Origin: CAYYJR01 sp964472305
GTDB lineage: Bacteria; Armatimonadota; Hebobacteria; CAIYQO01
Length of the DNA: 64,000 bases
Reading direction: 5' to 3'
Assembly: GCA_964472305.1 (NCBI GenBank)
Contig: CAYYJR010000005.1
Location: forward strand, 62,001 to 126,000
Shown piece after piece: positions 8,922 to 15,873 of the stretch (the first letter of the stretch is position 1; the number at the start of each line of letters is the position of its first letter). The notes beneath the pieces were generated by a model, which saw nothing but the letters and a program-made list of their open reading frames with translations, made no database searches and was not told where the DNA came from. The position numbers and the translations under genes are program-made.

Positions 8922-8950
8922 AGTATAATATGGACGTCCCAAATCGTCAA
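8922..8950 (-). promoter_or_regulatory. Promoter of the Crp/Fnr gene, predicted leaderless
   Basis: Minus strand TTGACG (8950-8945), 17-bp spacer, TATACT (8927-8922). Only six bases separate the -10 box from the ATG at 8915, so the expected first transcribed base is the A of the start codon. No ribosome site is present. Confidence 0.75.
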
Positions 8951-9065
8951 AACCGGAGAAGGGAACGCTGAATACGCCTGACTTTCTTCGGGCGCACGGG
9001 AGGGATGCGCCGATGCATGCTGAAACATGATATCAAGCATTCGCACGTATTGAAAGGAGTTCGTG

Positions 9066-10145
9066 ATGGCACGCATTTATAACTTCAACGCCGGGCCGGC
9101 AGTGCTCCCGCTGCCCGTGTTGGAGCGCGCCCAGGCCGACTTTATCGAATTTTCCACCGCCGGCATGTCGGTCATGGAAATGTCGCACCGCTCGAAGGGG
9201 TTCGAGGCGATCAACAACGGCGCGGAAGCCGCCCTGCGACGGTTGCTGGGCATCTCCGACGAATACGCCGTGCTGTTCCTGCAGGGTGGCGCAAGCCTGC
9301 AGTTCGCCATGATTCCGTTGAATTTGCGCGGCGCAGGCCAGACGGCGGATTACATCAATACCGGCAGTTGGGCGTCGAAAGCCATCAAAGAGGCGAAGAT
9401 CATCGGAACGACGAACGTGATCTGGGACGGCAAGGCGGAGAATTACAATCGCGCGCCGCATCCGAACGAGTTGACATTTACGCCGGATGCCGCCTACGTG
9501 CACCTCTGCTCCAATGAAACCATCGGCGGTATCCGTTACCCCGTCTTTCCGCGTACGGACGCCCCGCTGATCGCGGACATGTCGAGTGAAGTGATGTCGC
9601 GGGTGATCGATGTCAACCAGTTCGGGATGATCTATGCCGGGGCACAGAAGAACCTGGGGCCCGCCGGCGTGACGCTGGTGGTCATGCGCAAGGAACTGCT
9701 GGCGCGCAGTTCGGAGAGCATCAACGTCATTCTGCGCTACACCACGCACGCGGAGGAACACAGTCTTTACAACACGCCGAATACCTGGGGCATTTACATC
9801 CTCAAGCTGGTGGCGGAGTGGGTGGAGTCGCTTGGCGGCCTGGCGGCGATGGAACAGCTCAACGAAGCCAAGGCGGCAAAACTCTATGCACTGCTGGATG
9901 CCAGCGACTTCTGGCGCCCATGCGCACAGCGCGACAGCCGTTCGATCATGAACATCACCTGGCGATTGCCCAGCGAAGAGTTGGAGAATCAGTTCGTCAG
10001 TGAAGCGAAGGCGCAAGGCTTTGAAGGATTGAAAGGTCATCGTTCGGTGGGCGGCATCCGCGCGAGCATCTACAATGCCTGCCCGCCGGAAGCCGTCGAT
10101 GCGCTGGTCGCCTTCATGCGTGATTTCGAGTCCAAGCACGGGTAA
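9066..10145 (+). CDS. serC: Phosphoserine aminotransferase
   Basis: 359 residues, the standard SerC length. It converts 3-phosphohydroxypyruvate and glutamate to phosphoserine in serine biosynthesis, and can also serve pyridoxal phosphate synthesis. Diagnostic segments are YNFNAGPAVLPLPVLERAQ at the start, FLQGGASLQFAMIPLNL, the PLP-lysine region YAGAQKNLGPAGVTLVV, and the C-terminal HRSVGGIRASIYNA. AAAGGAG lies six bases before the ATG at 9066, which is preferred over the adjacent GTG at 9063. It is monocistronic, divergent from the Crp/Fnr regulator, and followed by a hairpin terminator; serA is not nearby. Confidence 0.97.
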   Translation: MARIYNFNAGPAVLPLPVLERAQADFIEFSTAGMSVMEMSHRSKGFEAINNGAEAALRRLLGISDEYAVLFLQGGASLQFAMIPLNLRGAGQTADYINTGSWASKAIKEAKIIGTTNVIWDGKAENYNRAPHPNELTFTPDAAYVHLCSNETIGGIRYPVFPRTDAPLIADMSSEVMSRVIDVNQFGMIYAGAQKNLGPAGVTLVVMRKELLARSSESINVILRYTTHAEEHSLYNTPNTWGIYILKLVAEWVESLGGLAAMEQLNEAKAAKLYALLDASDFWRPCAQRDSRSIMNITWRLPSEELENQFVSEAKAQGFEGLKGHRSVGGIRASIYNACPPEAVDALVAFMRDFESKHG

Positions 10146-10173
10146 TCGCATTTCACGCAGGGGCATCTCTCAT

Positions 10174-10212
10174 CCGCCTCCCTCGTCCCGCGCCGCGGGG
10201 TGGGGGAGGCGG
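10174..10212 (+). terminator. Terminator-like hairpin after serC
   Basis: CCGCCTCCC (10174-10182) pairs with GGGAGGCGG (10204-10212), and the loop itself contains CCCGCGCCGCGGG, which can pair internally. It is followed by TGTTTGGTG rather than a long T-tract. Confidence 0.6.
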
Positions 10213-10325
10213 TGTTTGGTGTCCGCCGGACAGGCGTATGTGCCGACTATATGGTTACCGGTCATGATCCTCCGGCAATCTATCCTCGGTATATATGCGG
10301 ATTGTCATTGAGAGTATTCATTCAC

Positions 10326-10354
10326 TTGGATATCGTCAGAGGTGTGTGTAAAAT
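10326..10354 (+). promoter_or_regulatory. Promoter of the pilT-like gene
   Basis: TTGGAT (10326-10331) and TAAAAT (10349-10354) with a 17-bp spacer; start expected near 10361, giving a leader of about 70 nt before the GTG at 10433. Confidence 0.55.
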
Positions 10355-10432
10355 AGACCATCGTCTACCGATAGGCAACGTTACAATGGCTCCGGCGCTC
10401 GATGAGGGTATGCCAAGAGAAGGAGTCACCCC

Positions 10433-11476
10433 GTGATAGCCAGTTTGTTTCAATTGTGCCAGGAACGGCAGGCGTCCGATATGCATCTGGTGCGCGATGA
10501 GCCGCCGGTCATGCGCGTGCATGGCACGCTGTACCGCATGGACCTACCGGCGTTGCGCGCGCCTGAATTGGAAGGCATGCTGCTGGCGATGCTGACCGAA
10601 TCGCAGCGTGAGCAATTCAGTCGCTATTCGGATGTCGATTTTGCGTTTTCGCTGCCCGGCAGTGATCGGTATCGCGTCAACGTGCATCGCGAGCGCGGCG
10701 CGGTGGAAGCGGCATTCCGCCGCCTGCCGCGCGAGATTCCGTCACTGGAGGAATTGGGGTTGCCGCCGGTCGCCGCCGGTTTGACGCGGATGGCGCGCGG
10801 ACTGGTGCTGGTGACCGGGCCGGTGGGAACGGGCAAGAGTACCACGATGGCGGCCATGGTGAACCAGATCAACAACGAGCGTGATGGCCTGGTTGTCTCC
10901 ATCGAGGACCCGATCGAATACGTGCATGAGAATAAGCGAAGCATTATCAAACAGCGCGAGGTGACGGTGGATACCCCGTCGTTCGAACTGGCGTTGAAAC
11001 ACGCGCTGCGACAGGACCCGAACGTGATCGTCATCGGCGAGATGCGCGATCTGGAAACGATCGCCATCGCGCTCACCGCCGCGGAAACCGGCCACCTGGT
11101 ACTGGCGACGCTGCACACCCCGGACGCCACCCAAAGCGTGCAGCGCATCATCGACGTCTTCCCGGCGCATAAGCAAAATCAGGCGCGCACCCAGTTGGCG
11201 GAGTGCCTGCAAGGCATTATCGCGCAACTGCTGCTGCCGAGTGCCAACGGCCTTGGTCGTGTGCTGGCGTGCGAGACGCTGGTCGTCACCCCGGCAGTGC
11301 GCAATATGATCCGTGAAGAGCAGCTCCAACAGATTCCAACCGTCATCCAGACCGGCGGCAAGCTTGGCATGCGCACGATGGACAAGGCGCTGAAACAACT
11401 TGTCGATAAGCAGGCCATCACTCGCGATGCGGCGCTGAGTAAAGCGAAGTTCCCGGAAGATTTCGACCAGTTGTAA
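10433..11476 (+). CDS. pilT: Type IV pilus retraction ATPase PilT-like
   Basis: 347 residues with the layout of PilT/PilU hexameric ATPases. It has an N-terminal PAS-like domain (about 1-100, QASDMHLVRDEPPVMRVHG), Walker A VTGPVGTGKSTTMAAM (about 125-140), the Asp box VVSIEDPIEYVHE, the Walker B region DPNVIVIGEMRDLETI, and the His box HLVLATLHTPDA. A C-terminal AVRNMIREE resembles the AIRNLIRE motif needed for retraction in PilT. It starts with GTG after AGGAG at seven bases. These ATPases depolymerise pili for twitching motility. No other pilus genes lie next to it, so the machine is encoded elsewhere. Confidence 0.92.
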   Translation: MIASLFQLCQERQASDMHLVRDEPPVMRVHGTLYRMDLPALRAPELEGMLLAMLTESQREQFSRYSDVDFAFSLPGSDRYRVNVHRERGAVEAAFRRLPREIPSLEELGLPPVAAGLTRMARGLVLVTGPVGTGKSTTMAAMVNQINNERDGLVVSIEDPIEYVHENKRSIIKQREVTVDTPSFELALKHALRQDPNVIVIGEMRDLETIAIALTAAETGHLVLATLHTPDATQSVQRIIDVFPAHKQNQARTQLAECLQGIIAQLLLPSANGLGRVLACETLVVTPAVRNMIREEQLQQIPTVIQTGGKLGMRTMDKALKQLVDKQAITRDAALSKAKFPEDFDQL

Positions 11477-11575
11477 AATACGGCAGTCGCGTGGCTCATT
11501 CCACATGACGGACAAACGTGATGAGGCTGTCCGCCACCACCGGAATAGCGCGCCGGCGGTTTCGCCGCCCGCGTG

Positions 11576-12184
11576 CTACGGCGCAAAGGTGAGGCGCACG
11601 GTATAGCTGGTATCGCTACTCTTTTGCCAAACATAGTTACTGGTATGATGAGTGTAGAAAGACAGATTGAACGCTGGCTGAAGAGTCAGCAGACTGCGGG
11701 GAATGGCTATTTCCACGGTCTGATTGCCAAAGCTATGCGAAAGGTTGCTTGACAATCGGATATAGGCGTTATAGTTGCCGGGGTCATTGGAGATATTCCA
11801 CAAGCGTACCTCACGCTGTGTCGGGCTGTTATGGAAACATTCGACGGCATAACCTTTCGCGCCATGGGACGCGGGCTTCAAGTAGATCCAGAAATTACTG
11901 TATTCATCATTCGGGAGAACATCCCCAACGCGGTCAAAGCGCAGGTAGACGTTTTGCACATCGTAGGCGAGGTAGACGTTGGTGAGATCGAGCCCGCTGA
12001 AGGCGCCACCATCACCTGAAATATCGGTGAGCACCGGATCGATGCCCGTCCAATCGGCAGTGTTTCCGTCGATGGTGATCGTCGCCTGTGGCGCCGCGCG
12101 GGTGATGGCGGGGATATCCAGGCTGTCTGTGCAACCGCAGAACACGAGCAGGATGAGTAAACCAAGCGCGCTTAATCTTTTCAT
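11576..12184 (-). CDS. Lipoprotein with CBM9/DOMON-like beta-sandwich
   Basis: 202 residues. A lipoprotein-type signal is present (MKRLSALGLLILLVFCGCTD), with Cys near residue 17-19. The mature part opens with ATITIDGNTADWTGIDPVLT, the characteristic first strand of family 9 carbohydrate-binding-like domains, and continues with VYLAYDVQNVYLRFD and FWIYLKPASHGAKGY. The start at 12184 is chosen because GGAGG lies six bases upstream; 19 codons beyond it are not needed. Such domains bind sugars or sit beside hydrolases; alone it may be a surface or periplasmic sugar-binding lipoprotein. It has its own strong promoter and a 12-bp palindrome in the leader. Confidence 0.72.
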   Translation of the reverse strand: MKRLSALGLLILLVFCGCTDSLDIPAITRAAPQATITIDGNTADWTGIDPVLTDISGDGGAFSGLDLTNVYLAYDVQNVYLRFDRVGDVLPNDEYSNFWIYLKPASHGAKGYAVECFHNSPTQREVRLWNISNDPGNYNAYIRLSSNLSHSFGNQTVEIAIPRSLLTLQPAFNLSFYTHHTSNYVWQKSSDTSYTVRLTFAP

Positions 12185-12204
12185 GATATGCCTCCGTGAA
12201 GATG

Positions 12205-12216
12205 AGTTACGTAACT
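12205..12216. promoter_or_regulatory. 12-bp perfect palindrome in lipoprotein leader
   Basis: AGTTACGTAACT is fully self-complementary and lies between the predicted transcript start (about 12235) and the ATG at 12184, where an operator for a dimeric repressor would sit. No known regulator is assigned. Confidence 0.35.
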
Positions 12217-12241
12217 GCGCGTAGAATAAGCGATAACTCAA

Positions 12242-12269
12242 TGTATAAAAAGAAGGTAATATTTGTCAA
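12242..12269 (-). promoter_or_regulatory. Promoter of the CBM9-like lipoprotein gene
   Basis: Minus strand consensus TTGACA (12269-12264), 16-bp AT-rich spacer, TATACA (12247-12242). The start near 12235 gives a leader of about 50 nt. Confidence 0.7.
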
Positions 12270-12293
12270 GTCATCCCGTGAAAACAAAACGCG

Positions 12294-13100
12294 TTACACC
12301 TGCGCCGTTGCGATCGCCTCGCGGAAGGCGTTCAGCAGGTTGGTGTTGTATTGAGCCAGGCCGATGACGTCAGCGCCGATGCTGAGGAAGCGATATCCCA
12401 TCGCGAGCAATTCGGGCCACATGGCCGGACCGCCGACCGTGCCGGCGAATTTGCCGTGCTTCGCGCAGAGCTCAGCGATGCGCCGGCGTGTCTGGTGTAC
12501 CAGCGGGTGATCGAATTGTCCGGGCGCGCCGATGCTATGGGTGAAATCACCGGGACCGAAGAAGATGATGTCGATCCCTTCCAGCGCGACAATCTCCTCC
12601 AGCTCATCCAGCGGCTCCGGATCCTCGATCTGAATGCAGACGAAGCGTTGTGTATTGGCCTGCTCGATGTATTCGAGGAAATCGATGCCGCAATACGCTC
12701 CGTCGGCGTTGCCGCCGTCCGCCGGGCGGCGGCCAATGGGGTGGAAGCGCGTCAGGCGGACAATCTGTTTCGCGTCCTCCAGGCTCATGATGTGCGGCAC
12801 CATGATGCCGCTGGCGTCCAGTTCTAATGGCTTGATGTAGTTGTGGTAGCCGCCGCGGGCGGTGCGCACCAGCATGTCCGCGCCGTAGGCTTTCGCCGCC
12901 AATACCTGCCGTTCGATCAATCCCCAGTCGTTGGGCACGTGTTCCATGTCGGTCCACATGCAATCATATCCGGCCATCGCCGCAATCTCGATCACGCGCG
13001 AGTCGCCGATGTTGAGCTTCATGACGTGCACTACTTCGCCGGCGCGCAGTTTCTGCAGCACGCGGCTGGGTCGCATGTGCAATTTGGGCGTATCAGTCAT
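12294..13100 (-). CDS. HpcH/HpaI aldolase/citrate lyase family protein
   Basis: 268 residues of the metal-dependent class II pyruvate aldolase family, which cleave or form 2-keto-3-deoxy acids. The motifs MWTDMEHVPNDW (active-site acidic residues), GIMVPHIMSLEDAKQIV, FVCIQIEDPEPLDELEEIV (metal-binding Glu and Asp) and IDIIFFGPGDFTHSIGAPGQ follow the family order. A substrate such as a 2-keto-3-deoxy sugar acid is plausible given nearby Gfo/Idh and rhamnose-related genes, but is not shown by sequence. GGAGG lies upstream of the ATG. It is on the same strand as the Gfo/Idh and URO-D-like genes but 266 bp downstream of the former, so it may have its own promoter. Confidence 0.88.
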   Translation of the reverse strand: MTDTPKLHMRPSRVLQKLRAGEVVHVMKLNIGDSRVIEIAAMAGYDCMWTDMEHVPNDWGLIERQVLAAKAYGADMLVRTARGGYHNYIKPLELDASGIMVPHIMSLEDAKQIVRLTRFHPIGRRPADGGNADGAYCGIDFLEYIEQANTQRFVCIQIEDPEPLDELEEIVALEGIDIIFFGPGDFTHSIGAPGQFDHPLVHQTRRRIAELCAKHGKFAGTVGGPAMWPELLAMGYRFLSIGADVIGLAQYNTNLLNAFREAIATAQV

Positions 13101-13366
13101 ACGAAGAACCTCCGTGAAAACTACCAGATAGGCCAGTCGCCGTTAATGGCGGCGGTTGCCCCGGTGATGTATAACCAAAGTAGCGGACACCGGATGCGTT
13201 CCGGCGATCTGTCTGTCGGCCGATGCCATTTCTGGTCGTCCGAGCCATCCGCTTTCCGTGCCGTGTGCTCAATCACTCAGCACAGGGTGTGCTCCTGCTC
13301 TCGACGTGGAAAATCGTGCCGGCAATGCCGGCGTGAATGCGGCAAATGCTTCATTGCACGTTCCCG

Positions 13367-14401
13367 TTACCGGCCACCGGTTGGCGTCACAGCGATTTCG
13401 TCCAGCCGCACCTCGCGCCCACCTTCCTCACGGCTGCGTATGCCGGCGATGACCATCCGCATCAACTCTTCAGTTTCCGCGTGCGGAAAGGGACGAATGC
13501 CGGTGCGCAGGAAGTCGATGAACGCCATGAGCTGCGTTTTGAAGGCAAAGAAAGTATCGGAAAATGCCGTCTGCACGAAGCCGGCCGTGCCGCACAACTG
13601 CAGCACGCCGAAGGCGCCATACATATCGCTCACCGCTGCTGCCACCACGTCGGCGCCGGAAGAGTGCGTGAAGTGCACGATATTGCGGTCAAGGACGCCG
13701 GTGTTCCGCGCGGCGAGGAAGCCGGGACCGAGAATGGGGTAGATCGCTTCCAGCGCGTGGATGCCGTAGCGTTCCCACGTCTTCGGAGTGGTGATGCTGG
13801 CAAAGCGCAGTTGACCCAACTCGTGGGTGGAGACACGATAGGGCATGAACTCCTTGGCATAGCGCATGCAACTCGACGACATGATCGGCGCGCCATCGGC
13901 AATCCAACCGTGAAAGGTCTGTAGATCCGCTTCATTGTCCACCAGCGGCTTGTCGACGAAGATCGGCAGCCCGGCTTCCACGAATGGGCGGCAGCGTGCG
14001 ACGTGTTCATGGCCTTTGTCGGTGGCAATGATGACCGCATCCACCTGGCCGATGACATCTTCCGCGCGCGCGACCACGGTGGGTACCCGCGAAGCGCGGG
14101 ACACCCGTTGCGCATCGTCCGGGTTGTCGGTCCATACGTGGGTCACCCATGCATTGGGAATGCGCAGCGTATCCTTTGGCTCTTTGTTCAGATAGACGGG
14201 AATGCCGGTATACGGGCATGTCGCCATTTCCGTCTTGTCATAGCCGTTGAACATCGCGCTCCACGAATACGGATGCCCGTTGCCGTCCACCATGCCCAGC
14301 ATTGCCAGACGTATTGCATTGTCGCCCATTGGCGAGAACATCGGACCGGCCTTTCGAAACGAACCATGCTTTCCGCTATGTTCTTCAGTGCTGGACGGCA
14401 A
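13367..14401 (-). CDS. Gfo/Idh/MocA family oxidoreductase
   Basis: 344 residues. Residues 28-150 form the NAD(P)-binding half (IRLAMLGMVDGNGHPYSWSA, VDAVIIATDKGHEHVARCRP), and GLPIFVDKPLVDN is the EKP-type motif with Asp in place of Glu. The C-terminal half carries the family's mixed sheet, ending in RPFPHAETEELMRMVIAGIR. An unusually long insertion follows the first strand (about residues 40-85, containing NGYDKTEMATCPYTGIPVYL), a variation seen in subgroups acting on complex sugars. It begins 10 bp after the stop of the URO-D-like gene, so the two are almost certainly co-transcribed. The ATG at 14401 lacks a strong ribosome site. Substrate unknown. Confidence 0.85.
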   Translation of the reverse strand: MPSSTEEHSGKHGSFRKAGPMFSPMGDNAIRLAMLGMVDGNGHPYSWSAMFNGYDKTEMATCPYTGIPVYLNKEPKDTLRIPNAWVTHVWTDNPDDAQRVSRASRVPTVVARAEDVIGQVDAVIIATDKGHEHVARCRPFVEAGLPIFVDKPLVDNEADLQTFHGWIADGAPIMSSSCMRYAKEFMPYRVSTHELGQLRFASITTPKTWERYGIHALEAIYPILGPGFLAARNTGVLDRNIVHFTHSSGADVVAAAVSDMYGAFGVLQLCGTAGFVQTAFSDTFFAFKTQLMAFIDFLRTGIRPFPHAETEELMRMVIAGIRSREEGGREVRLDEIAVTPTGGR

Positions 14402-14410
14402 ATCTCCTTT

Positions 14411-15530
14411 TCAATAGCGACCGTATTCCTCCACCAGATCGCGCATAATGGCGATACGGTGTTCATACGCGCCGGGGGGTACCCGGTCGCCGGCATTGGC
14501 GATCAGGCGCGGACTGATGTGCTTCAGCTCCAGCCAGTCGCACACCGCGCGTTTGAAGTCGTCGAGGCTGGCGGAAGCATGCCACAAGTCGGGTGAGACG
14601 CCGCCGGAGAGGATAAAATTCGGGCCGGCTTCCATGCGGCATTCGCGCGGCGTCAGATCGCCCAGCGGCTTCGGCGTTACCGCATCGGCGCAGTTGGCGC
14701 CGATTTCACGGAACATTCGCAGCGAACCAAGCAGCTTGCCGTCGATATGGATGGCGACATGCTTGTTGGTCATATGCAGGCGGCGAATGGCCTCCCGGTA
14801 ATAGGGACGTGACCATTCGGCAAAAAACTGTGGCGGTTGCAGATCGCTGGAGAAGTTGTCGCCCAGGATCACGACTTCCGCGGGTGATTCCGACAGCAGA
14901 TCGATCAACTGTAAATTGTTTTCATTGATGCGATTTACCACGTCGTGCAGCGTTTCCGGCCAGTCTTGCGCTGCCTGGAGCACGCGCTCGGCGCCCATCC
15001 AGTAGTGCATAAGCTGCCCGATGGCACTATAGCCGGCGTTCAGATAGACGACGCCGTCTTCGGCGACGTAGTCTTTCCAGGCCGTATAGTGATCCCAGCG
15101 TGGATGAAATGTACGGCTGCCCAGGGCGTAGCTCAACACGCGCAGGTCACGCTCCATCTTGATGCCCCAGGTGTTGACCGGCCAGGAATACGATTGCTCA
15201 TCCCAGATGCGCCGGCGCGATGCTGCCCAGCGGCGTGGTGTAGCGCCAGGTGATTTGCGGGCCATTAGGCAGGTAATCTTTCACGACTTCCGCGATGACA
15301 TCATAACCATAACGTACGTCATAAAACGAGCCGAGATTCGGCATGTAGTATCCGACACCATGTTGCTTATGGTAATCGATCAACGCGGTATCCGGTTTAT
15401 TGTGTGTCTTGCTCAGATCCCAGGGTAAATGATGGCGATGGTAAAACCAGTGCGATAGATCCAGCATGAACGGCACGACATCCGGCGTATCTCGCCGAAA
15501 TACCGACAGGATGCGCTGGCGTTGAGTCAT
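14411..15530 (-). pseudogene. Uroporphyrinogen-decarboxylase-like (methylcobamide methyltransferase family) gene with a frameshift
   Basis: Two overlapping frames make one family member. The first runs MTQRQRILSVFRRDTPD to WRYTTPLGSIA, then goes out of frame and stops. The second continues RRIWDEQSYSWPVNTWGIKM to VEEYGRY. The total is 1120 nt, two short of 374 codons. Restoring one GC dinucleotide near 15208-15222 gives a continuous LGSIARRIWDEQ, so a two-base loss in a GC repeat is the simplest explanation; a sequencing error is possible. The start at 15530 follows GGAGG at eight bases. The family includes URO-D and cobamide methyltransferases such as MtaA. The segment VVILGDNFSSDLQPPQFF fits the barrel core. 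It heads a unit with the Gfo/Idh gene. Confidence 0.75.
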
Positions 15531-15606
15531 CTCATCCACCTCCGTTATTGGGGGCATGCGGCGATCATGACCGTAGGATCCCTCTTCATGCTACATATTT
15601 TCGCTC

Positions 15607-15861
15607 TTTTCCTGCCGAATTCCCCCTGGAGATGAAAATAATGGCAGGGAAAAAGGTGCATGCGGCGTCCAAGGTGATGCGGTTGGCCCGTGAATGAACA
15701 GCGATTCGCTGTCCCGAGCAGCCCTGCACTTCAGCCGCGGTAGCGGTGGTCATTTCGTCCCGGTGGAAACCGAAACAGCCAGGGTAGGCTCCTTGCGCAG
15801 AGGACTGCAAGGCTTATTGCGTTCGGTGTCTCGGTGCCGGCGATGGGCTGAGCGGGACAGC
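15607..15861. ncRNA. Candidate structured RNA or leader element, unclassified
   Basis: This gene-free stretch holds nested complementary segments. (1) Bases 15708-15724 pair with 15845-15861 at 15 of 17 positions; the two mismatches are adjacent A-G/G-A. (2) Inside, ACCGAA (15769-15774) pairs with TTCGGT (15822-15827). (3) Within that, CCTTGC (15791-15796) pairs with GCAAGG (15807-15812). (4) CGGT-GGAA-ACCG (about 15761-15772) is an alternative GNRA-type hairpin. (5) Separately, TTTTCCTGCC (15607-15616) pairs with GGCAGGGAAAA (15643-15653). Strand is uncertain; on the minus strand it would form the long leader of the URO-D-like gene starting at 15530. I do not recognise it as a known riboswitch. 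Confidence 0.45.
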
Positions 15862-15873
15862 CGTGACTGACCC

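Noticed and set aside
13101..13366. Small genes or structured RNA in the 266-bp gap between the Gfo/Idh and HpcH genes
   Set aside because: Only short hairpins (for example CCGGA-TGCGT-TCCGG) and frames without ribosome sites; nothing strong enough to list.
15586..15810. 74-codon minus-strand frame across the foldable intergenic element
   Set aside because: No ribosome site and no recognisable domain; the pairing pattern suggests RNA rather than protein.
15586..15873. Cobalamin or other known riboswitch before the URO-D-like gene
   Set aside because: The conserved cobalamin boxes were looked for on both strands and not found; the element is listed instead as an unclassified candidate.
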